This document shows positions 13,575 through 21,879 of a stretch of 42,965 nucleotides of DNA, piece by piece. The notes under the pieces are model-generated. The model saw nothing but the letters and a program-made list of their open reading frames with translations, made no database searches and was not told where the DNA came from. The position numbers and the translations under genes are program-made. The stretch's first letter is position 1, and the number at the start of each line of letters is the position of its first letter. The stretch is from an uncultured Pelagibacteraceae bacterium (GTDB lineage: Bacteria > Pseudomonadota > Alphaproteobacteria > Pelagibacterales > Pelagibacteraceae), in the NCBI GenBank assembly GCA_902515625.1, contig CABXVD010000006.1, positions 1 to 42,965 of the forward strand, in the 5' to 3' direction.

Positions 13575-15299
13575 TTAATTGTCTTCTTCTTTTTTCTTTA
13601 AGTCCTCAGATAAAGATGAAAATGGTAAGTTTTTACCGGATCCTTCTGATCCGTATTTTTCTAAAGCTTCTTTTTTTTCAATTTCCTCAAGCAATTTTAT
13701 GCTTAGTACAACTTTTCTTTTATTGAAATCTAGATCAGCTATTGCACAATCAAGCTTTTCTCCACCTGTCCATCTATTAGGCCTTGCGTCTGCAGCATTA
13801 ATAGCAATTGCAGATTTTTTAATTTGAAAATCCATCTCGCAACCTTCAGGCCTCACCATCAGGCCCTTATTGTCAGTTGAAACAACCTTTACTGTGATAG
13901 TTTGATTTTTAATTTTATCTTTAAAGAAATGAAAAGGATCTGTTTTGGTTTGTCTTAGACCAACTCTAATTTTCTGTTCTGAAGATTTAATCTCTAGAAC
14001 CATTACTTTTATTTTATCACCTTTCTTGTATTTTGCTAGTTCCTCTTCGCCATTATTTAAGTAAGTTAAGTCATTACAATGTAAAAAGGCGTCTACATCT
14101 AAATTTTGGATTTTAACAAATAATGAGTATTCATTTTTGTTCACAATTTCACCTTCAACAATAGTATTGATAGGAAATTTTTTTTCAAAAGTTTCAAAAG
14201 GGTTTTCTTGAGTTAATCTATGTGAAATAGCAACTCTTCTTTTATCTTTATCTATTTCAGTTATTACACAGTCTATTTCATCGCCAATTTTAAACATTTT
14301 TTTTGCAGAAATATTTTTCTTTGTCCAGCTTAGTTCACTTGAATGCAATAGGGTTGTCAGGCCTGGCTCTAATTCACAGAAAGCACCAAAGTCCATTAGT
14401 TTGACAACTTTAACTTTATATATTTTATTAAGTTCATAATTTTCTATATGTTCAAAAGGATCTGGAGATAATTGTTTTACTGAACAGCCAACTTGTAATT
14501 TTTCTTTATCAACACTTATAACTTTCAGATCATGTTTTTCACCAATATTAAATACTTCATCAGGATGATTAACTCTTGAGTAAGAAATTTCTTGTAAATG
14601 AACTAGTACATCTAATTCTCCATTAACATTAAAAAAACAACCAAAAGAACTGTAACCTTTTACTTCAGCTCCTTTTATGATGTCACCTACTTTAAATTTT
14701 TCAATTATTTTGGCTTTATCCTCTTTTTTAAAAGATGAAATAATTTCTCTTCTTGAAACACAAGCATTACCTCGCACCTTATCAAGTTTAATTAAAGCAA
14801 ATTTTTGAGGTTCGTTCATTAAGTGGCTGATATCTTTTAGAGGCTTATCACTGATTTGTGATCCTGGTAAAAACATCAGAGAGCCCGTATCTATGTGCTC
14901 TACAATACATCCACCTTTACATTTAGACGTGATCTTACCCATAATGGGTTCATTTTTTTCATATGCTTCGACTAATTTATCCCATCCTTTAATTTTTTGT
15001 GCTTTAGAAGCTGAAACTAATACTTCACCGTTTTTATCCTCAATTTTCTCCAATAAAACAGAAATATTTTCACCAACTTTTATTTTTTCACTTAAACCCA
15101 TGCTTTTTAATTCATTTACATCAAGAACTGGTTCAGACTTTAAACCTTCGACAAAAAGGAAAACGAATTTTTCAGTAATTTTATTTATCTTACCCTCGAT
15201 AATTTTTCCTTCTTCAATTTGGATTTTTGACAGTTGACTATTAAGTAATTTTTCAAATTCTTGTGAGGCTGGATTTGATAAATCTTTATAAATTTCCAT
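13575..15299 (-). CDS. rpsA: 30S ribosomal protein S1
   Basis: S1 helps mRNA bind the 30S subunit, which matters most for transcripts with weak or missing Shine-Dalgarno sequences, as many here seem to have. The 574-residue protein contains six S1/OB repeats; clear examples are GDIIKGAEVKGYSSFGCFFNV with VHLQEISYSRV, YKVKVVKLMDFGAFCELE with LLHSSELSW, and VEGEIVNKNEYSLFVKI with AFLHCNDLTY. The highly charged C-terminus ends in KKKEEDN. The ATG overlaps the cmk stop by one base, the usual cmk-rpsA pairing. Such an abundant product suggests an internal promoter within aroA or cmk, which I could not pick out. Confidence 0.97.
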   Translation of the reverse strand: MEIYKDLSNPASQEFEKLLNSQLSKIQIEEGKIIEGKINKITEKFVFLFVEGLKSEPVLDVNELKSMGLSEKIKVGENISVLLEKIEDKNGEVLVSASKAQKIKGWDKLVEAYEKNEPIMGKITSKCKGGCIVEHIDTGSLMFLPGSQISDKPLKDISHLMNEPQKFALIKLDKVRGNACVSRREIISSFKKEDKAKIIEKFKVGDIIKGAEVKGYSSFGCFFNVNGELDVLVHLQEISYSRVNHPDEVFNIGEKHDLKVISVDKEKLQVGCSVKQLSPDPFEHIENYELNKIYKVKVVKLMDFGAFCELEPGLTTLLHSSELSWTKKNISAKKMFKIGDEIDCVITEIDKDKRRVAISHRLTQENPFETFEKKFPINTIVEGEIVNKNEYSLFVKIQNLDVDAFLHCNDLTYLNNGEEELAKYKKGDKIKVMVLEIKSSEQKIRVGLRQTKTDPFHFFKDKIKNQTITVKVVSTDNKGLMVRPEGCEMDFQIKKSAIAINAADARPNRWTGGEKLDCAIADLDFNKRKVVLSIKLLEEIEKKEALEKYGSEGSGKNLPFSSLSEDLKKKEEDN

Positions 15300-15967
15300 T
15301 AAATAATTATTTTTCTATCTATTATTTTTTTTATTTTTAAAAAACAACGTCTTATACTTAGGTTGGTAGTGTTTAGCAAGATGCTATCCTTCGTTTTTTT
15401 TAGGGGTGAAATCTTTCTATTTTTATCATTTTTGTCACGGTTTTTGATGCTTTTTAGAACATCTGAGTAAGATATATAGTTCTTTTTAGCCTTAAGTTCT
15501 TTATATCTTCTCATTGCCCTAGTTTTAAGATTTGCAGTGATAAATAACTTTACATCTGCGTCAGGCACAATTACGGAGCATATGTCTCTACCATCCAGAC
15601 AAGAACCAGTATACTTTTTTGGGGGGTTATAAGCACATTTTAATTGAAAAGCATGTATCAATTTTCTTATTTTTTTGTCTTTAGCCACTAACGATGCAAC
15701 TGTTGCAACTTTATCGGAAAGTAGTTTTTTGTTTTCTAAATCTTTAATTTTTAATTTATTAATTTTTTTTTTTAAATAGCCATAATCAAACTTATTAGGT
15801 TCATTAATTTTAATATTTGCAACATATCTATAAACACGACCAGTATCTAATTGTAACAAATTATAATGTTTTGATATTAATTTTGCTTGTGTACCCGCAC
15901 CTGCAGCAGCAGGAGAGTCTATTGCGACTTTTATAATATTTTTTCTTTTATTATTTTTGTAACTCAT
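15299..15967 (-). CDS. cmk: Cytidylate kinase with altered Walker A motif
   Basis: Cmk phosphorylates CMP and dCMP. The 222-residue protein keeps most landmarks: LDTGRVYRYVA, DGRDICSVIVPDADVKLFITA, TRAMRRYKEL, and the C-terminal lid IKNRDKNDKNRKISPLKKTKD. The ATP-binding P-loop, usually GPAASGKGT, reads SPAAAGAGT (residues 18-26), so the Walker A lysine is Ala24 (GCG codon, bases 15896-15898) and the first Gly is Ser. GRDIGTVV is also changed to GRDICSVI. Position between aroA and rpsA supports the assignment. Activity may be weakened, or Lys29 may substitute. It overlaps aroA by 17 nt and rpsA by 1 nt. Confidence 0.9.
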   Translation of the reverse strand: MSYKNNKRKNIIKVAIDSPAAAGAGTQAKLISKHYNLLQLDTGRVYRYVANIKINEPNKFDYGYLKKKINKLKIKDLENKKLLSDKVATVASLVAKDKKIRKLIHAFQLKCAYNPPKKYTGSCLDGRDICSVIVPDADVKLFITANLKTRAMRRYKELKAKKNYISYSDVLKSIKNRDKNDKNRKISPLKKTKDSILLNTTNLSIRRCFLKIKKIIDRKIII

Positions 15968-17270
15968 TAATTATATTCATAAATTTTGGAAAAGAAGTAT
16001 TTATTGAGTCTTTGTCATGAATTTTCCAATTACCACCAAACGACAAAGCCGCAATTACACTTGTCATGAATACTCTGTGATCTTTTAAATAATTTTTAAT
16101 AGTTATCTTATGTGATATATTTAGATTTGGGTTGCCAAATATTTTAATTGAATTTTTTGTTATAATATTTTTTACACCTAGCAGATTTAAAATTTTTGAA
16201 CCCCATACAAGTCTTGGGCTTTCTTTTTGATTTAATTCTGCCAAATTTTTAAAGTTAGAAATTCCATTAGCCTTTGCAGCAACTAGGAAAATTAATAAAA
16301 ATTCATCAATAGCGCCACTATTAAATTTTGTCGGGCAATTAATAGATTTCAATTTTTTTGAGCTTTTCACAAAAATATCAGCATTTTTTTCACCCTTATA
16401 ATATCTTTGATTTTTTAATATTATCTTAACACCCATTCTTTTTAAAATATTTATAACACCAGTTCGTGACGGATTAATATTCACATTCTTAATCAAGAGT
16501 TTTGAATTTTCTGCTAAAGCAGTTAAGACTATAAAAAATGAGCTAGAGCTTAAGTCTGAAGGAATATTGTAATTTATAGGATTTATCTTCTTTATTTTTT
16601 TTATTTCGATCATGTCATATTTTTGTTTTTCCGTAACTTTAATAGGAAGTTTTAAATATTTACATAATAACTCTGTATGATTTCTACTTTTTTTTGCCTT
16701 AATAAAAGTTGTGCCATCTGTTCTCATGCCTGCAAAAATAATAGAACTTTTGCATTGTGCCGATCCTCTCGCTTCAATATATTTTATTGGTTTTAATTTT
16801 GGACAACCGAACATTTTCAAAGGAAGATTTTTGTTATTTGTCAGTTTAAAACTTGCACCAAATACACTTAGTGGATCAGAGATTCTTTTAAAATCTCTTT
16901 TTGATAAACTCTTGTCACCAATTAAACTGACTGGATAGGGTGTATTTATTAAAAGGCCAAGAATAAGTCTACCAAGAGTTCCAGAATTTTCAGCGTTTAT
17001 TGTTAGATTTTTTTTATATTTATAGCCATCTACACCCTTTCCATAAATTTCACAAAAATTTTTATTAAATTTTACTTTAATTCCTAATTTCTTAATTACA
17101 CTGATTGCCGCCAAAACATCTTCAGACATAAGTAAGTGTTTTGATTTTGAAACTCCACTTGCTAGAGAAGCAAATAAGACCCATCTTATACTTAGGCTTT
17201 TATCACCACTAATATTTACTCTTTTATTAAAATCTTTAATTTTCTTCTTAATTATGATCACTTCAGTCAT
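15951..17270 (-). CDS. aroA: 3-phosphoshikimate 1-carboxyvinyltransferase (EPSP synthase)
   Basis: AroA joins shikimate-3-phosphate and PEP in the aromatic pathway that feeds the trp genes downstream and pheA elsewhere in the window. The 439-residue protein has ISGDKSLSIRWVLFASLASG, NSGTLGRLILG, GSAQCKSSIIFAGM, RNHTELL, NPSRTGVI, DEFLLIFLVAAKANG, LNQKESPRL and DHRVFMTSVIAAL. The layout is closest to class II alphaproteobacterial enzymes. The NSGT position carries Gly where the glyphosate-tolerant class II enzyme CP4 has Ala. The usual KESDR is KESPR here, keeping Lys, Glu and Arg. It begins 5 nt after lptB. Confidence 0.93.
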   Translation of the reverse strand: MTEVIIIKKKIKDFNKRVNISGDKSLSIRWVLFASLASGVSKSKHLLMSEDVLAAISVIKKLGIKVKFNKNFCEIYGKGVDGYKYKKNLTINAENSGTLGRLILGLLINTPYPVSLIGDKSLSKRDFKRISDPLSVFGASFKLTNNKNLPLKMFGCPKLKPIKYIEARGSAQCKSSIIFAGMRTDGTTFIKAKKSRNHTELLCKYLKLPIKVTEKQKYDMIEIKKIKKINPINYNIPSDLSSSSFFIVLTALAENSKLLIKNVNINPSRTGVINILKRMGVKIILKNQRYYKGEKNADIFVKSSKKLKSINCPTKFNSGAIDEFLLIFLVAAKANGISNFKNLAELNQKESPRLVWGSKILNLLGVKNIITKNSIKIFGNPNLNISHKITIKNYLKDHRVFMTSVIAALSFGGNWKIHDKDSINTSFPKFMNIINELQK

Positions 17271-17275
17271 AAATT

Positions 17276-18052
17276 TTAGTTAAATTTAAAACTTTCACCA
17301 AAGTAGGCATTCTTAGCATTTATATCATTAACTAAATTATTAGGTGTATCTTGAGCAATTATTTTACAGTTACTTAATATCATTGCAACATCTACACAGG
17401 CGAGTAGATCTCTTGCCTGATGATCACAAATACAAATAGTAATTTGTGTTTCTTGTTGCAAATTAACAATAATCTCTTGTAACATTTTGATAGTTAGTAC
17501 ATCGAGAGCTGCAAAACATTCATCTAATAATAAAACTTTAGGATCACTTAAAAGAGAAAGAGCAATAACCAATTTTTTTTTTTGCCCTCCAGATAAAAAC
17601 TTTGCTTTAATTTCTTTAACATTTTCTAACTCAAACTTAGAGAGTAAATAATTAATTTTTTCTGATCTTAAATTTTTATTATCAATAACAATTTCGCTAA
17701 TAGCTTTTAAATTATCATGAAGCGTTAATTCATTAAAGTATCCTCCATACTGTGGAACGTAGCCAACTTTAAATTTTTTAGTGCGTAGGTATATGGGATA
17801 ATTTGTTACATCCTCTCCATTTATTTTTATATAACCACTATCTGGATTTATAAGTCCAGTTATAAGATTGAATATTGTAGATTTACCAACACCATTTGGT
17901 CCAAGCATCCCAAAAATTTGGCCTTGGCTAATCTTAAAATTAATATTATCTAAAATTATTCTTTTACCATAAGAAAGGGTTATATTTTTAAACTCTATTA
18001 TTGAATTTTTATTCTTAAACGATTTAATTCTAAATTTTTTAATAATTCCCAT
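17276..18052 (-). CDS. lptB: LPS export ABC transporter ATP-binding protein
   Basis: LptB is the ATPase of the LptBFG complex that extracts LPS from the inner membrane. The 258-residue protein is a single ABC domain: Walker A GPNGVGKST (51-59), Q-loop VPQYGGYFNELT, signature LSGGQKKK, Walker B VLLLDECFAALD and H-loop CDHQ. The DECFAALD form and the fixed PQ..YFNELT block fit LptB, and lptC is directly upstream (1-nt gap). LptA normally sits between lptC and lptB but is absent here. A 15-residue basic N-terminal extension precedes the domain. LptF and LptG are not in the window. Confidence 0.9.
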   Translation of the reverse strand: MGIIKKFRIKSFKNKNSIIEFKNITLSYGKRIILDNINFKISQGQIFGMLGPNGVGKSTIFNLITGLINPDSGYIKINGEDVTNYPIYLRTKKFKVGYVPQYGGYFNELTLHDNLKAISEIVIDNKNLRSEKINYLLSKFELENVKEIKAKFLSGGQKKKLVIALSLLSDPKVLLLDECFAALDVLTIKMLQEIIVNLQQETQITICICDHQARDLLACVDVAMILSNCKIIAQDTPNNLVNDINAKNAYFGESFKFN

Positions 18053-18053
18053 G

Positions 18054-18626
18054 CTAGTTTTTACTTTTAATTTTTACTTTCTTTTTATCTTCATACATAA
18101 ATATTTTTGTATCTTTTGTCTGAATATTCATTTCTAGTACATCTGCTATTAAAATATTCTCAGGATTTGTATAAACAATATTTCTAGATATAATCATTAA
18201 GTTTCTTTCAAGTGAAAAATCTAAATATTCTCCAGTTATTTTGTTAGTTAAGTAATTAATTATTACATTTTTGGAAAAGATTGTATCGAAATTTTTTGTA
18301 TTGTATTTTCCATATTCAGAAGTTATCACAACTTTATTTGAGTTTTTAAGATTTATTTCAGCTCTTACATTAGTTAAGTAAATTACATCAGAATTATTAA
18401 TATCTATTTCTCCTGTTGATGCATTGATAATATATTCATTGCCTTTGGCGTCTTTCGATAAATAGCTTACATCCTTAATAGTGTTGGATGAGAAAGATTT
18501 TTCCTCTAAAGAATTAGAATTTATATTATAGGTTTCATTTTTTTTTAAAAAATTTAAATATATAAAGTAACTAACAACTACAAGGATTATTATTAATAAA
18601 AACCCCATAATTTTCTTATTTTTCAT
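18054..18626 (-). CDS. lptC: LPS export protein LptC
   Basis: LptC is an inner-membrane-anchored periplasmic beta-jellyroll protein that passes LPS from LptBFG to LptA. The 190-residue protein has one N-terminal membrane helix (about residues 6-27) followed by beta-rich sequence with NEYIINASTGEIDINNSDVIYLTNVRAEI, TSEYGKYN and ITGEYLDFSLERN, which resemble the repeated strands of the LptC/OstA family. Primary sequence is weakly conserved in this family, so the call relies on topology plus its place between kdsD and lptB. With no lptA next to it, this may be the only OstA-like periplasmic bridge encoded at the locus. Confidence 0.8.
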   Translation of the reverse strand: MKNKKIMGFLLIIILVVVSYFIYLNFLKKNETYNINSNSLEEKSFSSNTIKDVSYLSKDAKGNEYIINASTGEIDINNSDVIYLTNVRAEINLKNSNKVVITSEYGKYNTKNFDTIFSKNVIINYLTNKITGEYLDFSLERNLMIISRNIVYTNPENILIADVLEMNIQTKDTKIFMYEDKKKVKIKSKN

Positions 18627-19595
18627 TTATGAAATATTTGACTCTAAAATATTGTGTATGTGGATTACTCCAATAGTTTTGAATTTAAACTTTTTTTCAA
18701 AAACACACAATGAAGTAATTTTTTTGCTATTCATTAAAGATAAAGCTTTGACAGCTAAAGCATCTTTATTAATGCTAATAGGTTTTTTTGTCATAATTTT
18801 ATCTACGGTAATTGATTGTAAATCTAATTTTTTTTGACTGTATCTTCTTATCTGTCCATCTGTGATTATTCCTGTAGTTATTTTTCTTTTATTTCTTGCT
18901 ATCAAAATTCCTAGATTTTTTTTACTCAATATCTTTAGAGCCTCATTCATTTTAATATTTTCATGAACAAAGGGAATTTTGTTTCCGGTCAGCATTATAT
19001 CCTCAACAGTTTTTAATTGTGCACCTAAGCTACCTGAAGGATGCAATTTTTTAAAATCCATTTTACCAAATTTTTTGTAATTCATACTTGCAATCGCCAA
19101 TGCATCTCCCAAAGCCAACTGACTTGTAGTACTAGCTGTTGGAACGATTCCACCTGCCTCTTTAACTTTAGGGGTCAAAAGTTTAATGTCTGACTCCTTA
19201 TATAATATTGAATCTTTTTTGGTTACTATCCCGATTAATATAATTCTATTTCTTTTCGCAAATCGAATAATATTCTTAAGTTCACTAGTTTCACCTGAAT
19301 TACTAATCAAAATCAAGACATCCTTTTTAGAAATCATCCCTAGATCTCCATGTGAAGCTTCACTTGCAGAAAGATTAAACGATGGAGTTCCAACAGAAGC
19401 AAGTGTGGCTGCTATCTTTGATGCAATCAAACCACTTTTTCCAACACCACACAATATGACTTTTGATTGACATTTACTAATTTCAAATACAGCATCATTA
19501 AAAGAATTGTTAATATTTTTTTTTAAATCCTGAAGAGCTTTAATTTCTAGACTAATTACACTTTTAGCTATGTTAATAAATTTTTTTTTAATCAT
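18627..19595 (-). CDS. kdsD: Arabinose-5-phosphate isomerase (KpsF/GutQ family)
   Basis: KdsD converts ribulose-5-phosphate to arabinose-5-phosphate, the first step to Kdo in LPS. The 322-residue protein has the N-terminal SIS sugar-isomerase domain (VILCGVGKSGLIASKIAATLASVGTPSFNLSASEASHGDLGMI, ISNSGETSELKN, TASTTSQLALGDALAI) and two CBS domains in the C-terminal third (IMLTGNKIPFV..., IMTKKPISI...). It lies between rnd, which it overlaps by one base, and lptC, which follows with no gap; kdsB for a later Kdo step is 6 kb away. The order kdsD-lptC-lptB is typical of alphaproteobacteria. Confidence 0.95.
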   Translation of the reverse strand: MIKKKFINIAKSVISLEIKALQDLKKNINNSFNDAVFEISKCQSKVILCGVGKSGLIASKIAATLASVGTPSFNLSASEASHGDLGMISKKDVLILISNSGETSELKNIIRFAKRNRIILIGIVTKKDSILYKESDIKLLTPKVKEAGGIVPTASTTSQLALGDALAIASMNYKKFGKMDFKKLHPSGSLGAQLKTVEDIMLTGNKIPFVHENIKMNEALKILSKKNLGILIARNKRKITTGIITDGQIRRYSQKKLDLQSITVDKIMTKKPISINKDALAVKALSLMNSKKITSLCVFEKKFKFKTIGVIHIHNILESNIS

Positions 19596-20206
19596 TAATG
19601 TGACCAGATATCATCTTTAAAAAGAGCTAGATCTAAATCAACCCTAGTATTTAAAAATTTTATACATTCTCTGTAAAGTTTTATCCTATTTTCTCTCTCT
19701 AATATTTTATCTAGTTCATCATGAATTTTATGTAGGTAAATTACATCATTACTACAATATTTTAATTGTCCTGGAGTAAGTTCTCCTCCAAAATCTGAAG
19801 TCTGAAATTGCTTGCTGACATCTACATTAGCAAATTCTTTTATAAGAGTTTTTAAAGAATGAGAGTCCGTAAAAGTACGTGCTAGCTTTGATTTAAGTTT
19901 GCTGCATTCTATATTTTTAACATCTGTTTTTAAATAATATTTAATATGAGCTAAATCTGCCCTAGCAAAGTGAAAGAGTTTTTTGATATTTTCGTCACTC
20001 AATATTTTTACCAAATTTGGTGCTAGATAACTTTTTCTGTCTAATTGAACTATATGGGCATCTAAATTACCAGTAGATATTTGAATTAAACATAAAGGAT
20101 CACGTCTGACATTAAGACCCATAAACTCACCATCAACTGCTATTATATTGCCTAATTTCAAATCATCTGGTAGATCATTTTTGTGAAGTTGAATATTATT
20201 GCTCAT
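19595..20206 (-). CDS. rnd: Ribonuclease D-like 3'-5' exoribonuclease
   Basis: The 203-residue protein is a bare DEDDy exonuclease domain: Exo I as IAVDGEFMGLNVRRDPLCLIQIS, Exo II as KLFHFARADLAHIKYYL, Exo III as YCSNDVIYLHKIHDEL with the catalytic Tyr. It lacks the HRDC domains of full-length E. coli RNase D (about 375 residues), as usual for the short alphaproteobacterial version. The likely role is 3' trimming of tRNA and other stable RNA. It is the first gene of the fourteen-gene minus-strand series. Its start lies 16 nt from the divergent NDUFA9-like gene, so a promoter must overlap coding sequence. Confidence 0.88.
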   Translation of the reverse strand: MSNNIQLHKNDLPDDLKLGNIIAVDGEFMGLNVRRDPLCLIQISTGNLDAHIVQLDRKSYLAPNLVKILSDENIKKLFHFARADLAHIKYYLKTDVKNIECSKLKSKLARTFTDSHSLKTLIKEFANVDVSKQFQTSDFGGELTPGQLKYCSNDVIYLHKIHDELDKILERENRIKLYRECIKFLNTRVDLDLALFKDDIWSH

Positions 20207-20222
20207 CTTTAAATATATATAT

Positions 20223-21209
20223 ATGAAAGCAAAGAATTGTCTAATTTTCGGTGGTAGTGGTCAAATTGGTCGTAACCTCATTAGAAAACTCACTAAGAAT
20301 AACTTTAAGGTTACTGTAGTAACTAGAAATATCCATCAAAAAAGTTACATTATTAAAACTCAAGCAAATGTTGGCTATATAGACATTGTTGAGTCTAATA
20401 TATTTGATGAAAAAAAGATAAGAGAGCTTTTTAAGAAATCTGACATTTGTGTCAATTTAGTTGGTATTTTGTTTGAAAAAAAAAATGGGAACTCGTTCAA
20501 AAATATTCATACAGCTTTTCCTTCACTGTTAGCAAAACTTTCCAAAGAATATAACCTAAAGCATTTTATTCATTTATCAGCTTTAGGTATAAATGAGGCC
20601 AAAGACTCAGCTTATGCAACTAGTAAGGTTGAGGGTGAAAATATGATCTTAAAAAATTTTCCACTTGCAACAATATTAAGACCATCTGTAGTTTATTCTG
20701 TAGATGATAATTTTACTACAAATTTTATGACACTTTTAAACAGATTACCTTTTTTCCCTTTATATTACGGTGGTAACACAAAGTTTTCTCCAATTCATTG
20801 TTCTGATTTGACAGACACTATTTATCATGTAATTTCGAACAATATTTATTCTAAAATTATTGAATGTGTAGGCCCAGAAGTTTTTACTTTCAAAGAAATA
20901 ATAATGAAATTGCTAGATTTGATTGGCAAAAAAAGGATTTTATTGCCTATGCCCTTACCTATTGCTGAAATTTCTGCAAGAATATTTGAAATAATGCCAA
21001 AACCCCTGCTTACAAGGGATCAATTAAAACTTCTAAAATACAACAATATTTCATCAGGAAAATATAAAACAAATGCAGATATTGGTGTGCCAAATGTAAG
21101 GCGTTTTGATGAGGAAGTTAAAAAATATTGCTATATGTGGAGAGAGGGTGGACAATTTTCTACAGAAAAATATAATTCTGAAAAAAGATCAGATGTTAAC
21201 ATTAGTTAA
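20223..21209 (+). CDS. NDUFA9-like NAD(P)-binding protein (complex I 39 kDa subunit homologue)
   Basis: The 328-residue protein is an atypical short-chain dehydrogenase with a Rossmann motif CLIFGGSGQIGRNLIRKL at the N-terminus, CVNLVGIL, FIHLSALGINEAKDSAYATSKVEGE (the Y-x-x-x-K pair as YATSK) and LRPSVVYSVDDNFTTNF. This matches the alphaproteobacterial relatives of mitochondrial NDUFA9, an accessory complex I subunit. The bacterial role is not well established. The frame is open 8 codons further upstream, but that would start inside rnd; the ATG at 20223 directly precedes the Rossmann fold. The end lies 3 nt from the convergent gcrA. An A10 run (20476-20485) lies inside the gene. Confidence 0.88.
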   Translation: MKAKNCLIFGGSGQIGRNLIRKLTKNNFKVTVVTRNIHQKSYIIKTQANVGYIDIVESNIFDEKKIRELFKKSDICVNLVGILFEKKNGNSFKNIHTAFPSLLAKLSKEYNLKHFIHLSALGINEAKDSAYATSKVEGENMILKNFPLATILRPSVVYSVDDNFTTNFMTLLNRLPFFPLYYGGNTKFSPIHCSDLTDTIYHVISNNIYSKIIECVGPEVFTFKEIIMKLLDLIGKKRILLPMPLPIAEISARIFEIMPKPLLTRDQLKLLKYNNISSGKYKTNADIGVPNVRRFDEEVKKYCYMWREGGQFSTEKYNSEKRSDVNIS

Positions 21210-21212
21210 AAT

Positions 21213-21707
21213 CTAAGCTGTTTGTATTTTCTTTTCTATGAGTTCAGCCACCTCTTCTTTATCAGTTGTTTCTTCTTTTTTACCTTTTGGCTGATATGCA
21301 TAAAGGAGATGTAATTTACAATATGAAAAATCTTTTAGGGAGGACCTTCCACAAAAATAAAAAGATTTCTCATCTGGATGACCAATGGGCCATTTGCATG
21401 AGCTTTCATCTAACTCCTCTAATTGTTTTGGATTTTCTGGTTCAAAGTCTTTTTCAATTATTAGAGATTTGAATTTACTTTTACGTCCTCTTTTGTTTCT
21501 TATGTTTTTTTCTTCCAAGGAATTTTCAAAATTTTGATTTGAGGTAGCCGCTCTAGTTTTAATTTTTGCGGACAAGTTAAGCCTATGAGCTTTCCCTATC
21601 ACTGCATTTCTACTAATTCCGCCAATAATTTCTGCAATTTGACTTGCAGTACTGCCTTTACCCCAAAGTTCTTTTAATTTTGCAACTTTTTCATCTGTCC
21701 AGCTCAT
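21213..21707 (-). CDS. gcrA: GcrA family cell-cycle regulator
   Basis: GcrA is an alphaproteobacterial transcription regulator that binds sigma70-RNA polymerase and, in Caulobacter, responds to GANTC methylation by CcrM. The 164-residue protein opens with the diagnostic MSWTDEKVAKLKELWGKGSTASQIAEIIGGISRNAVIGKAHRL helix-turn-helix, then a basic variable linker, then the C-terminal block CKWPIGHPDEKSFYFCGRSSLKDFSYCKLH, which carries several cysteines and the GHP motif. The start at 21707 matches the family start exactly. No ccrM is in this window. Upstream lies a 172-nt divergent region shared with argD. Confidence 0.94.
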   Translation of the reverse strand: MSWTDEKVAKLKELWGKGSTASQIAEIIGGISRNAVIGKAHRLNLSAKIKTRAATSNQNFENSLEEKNIRNKRGRKSKFKSLIIEKDFEPENPKQLEELDESSCKWPIGHPDEKSFYFCGRSSLKDFSYCKLHLLYAYQPKGKKEETTDKEEVAELIEKKIQTA

Positions 21708-21879
21708 ATATCAATATCTAGTATTAAACTTTTTAATAATAACAATATACTGATATTAAATTTAATTAAACAATCAAAATATCTGAGTTATCAACACTTA
21801 TTAGTTCAACTTATTAGATATGCACTTTCAATCATAGCTTGTATCTAATAATTAAAATTTATAAAAACAAATTAAATTT
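21708..21879 (+). promoter_or_regulatory. Divergent intergenic region between gcrA and argD
   Basis: This 172-nt AT-rich stretch is one of the few real intergenic regions. It must carry promoters for gcrA (leftward) and argD-argF (rightward). A TATAAA (21860-21865) with TTGTAT (21839-21844) 15 nt upstream is a weak candidate for argD. I see no clear operator, terminator hairpin or small ORF here. Confidence 0.3.

Noticed and set aside
15299-15967. Cytidylate kinase as a pseudogene.
   Set aside because: The frame is full length, other catalytic blocks are intact, and it is embedded between tightly coupled genes. The Walker A change alone does not show loss of the gene.
20476-20485. An A10 run in the NDUFA9-like gene as a programmed slippage site.
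   Set aside because: It lies inside the conserved fold, where a shift would give a truncated protein with no known use. It is more likely a by-product of AT-rich Lys/Asn codons.
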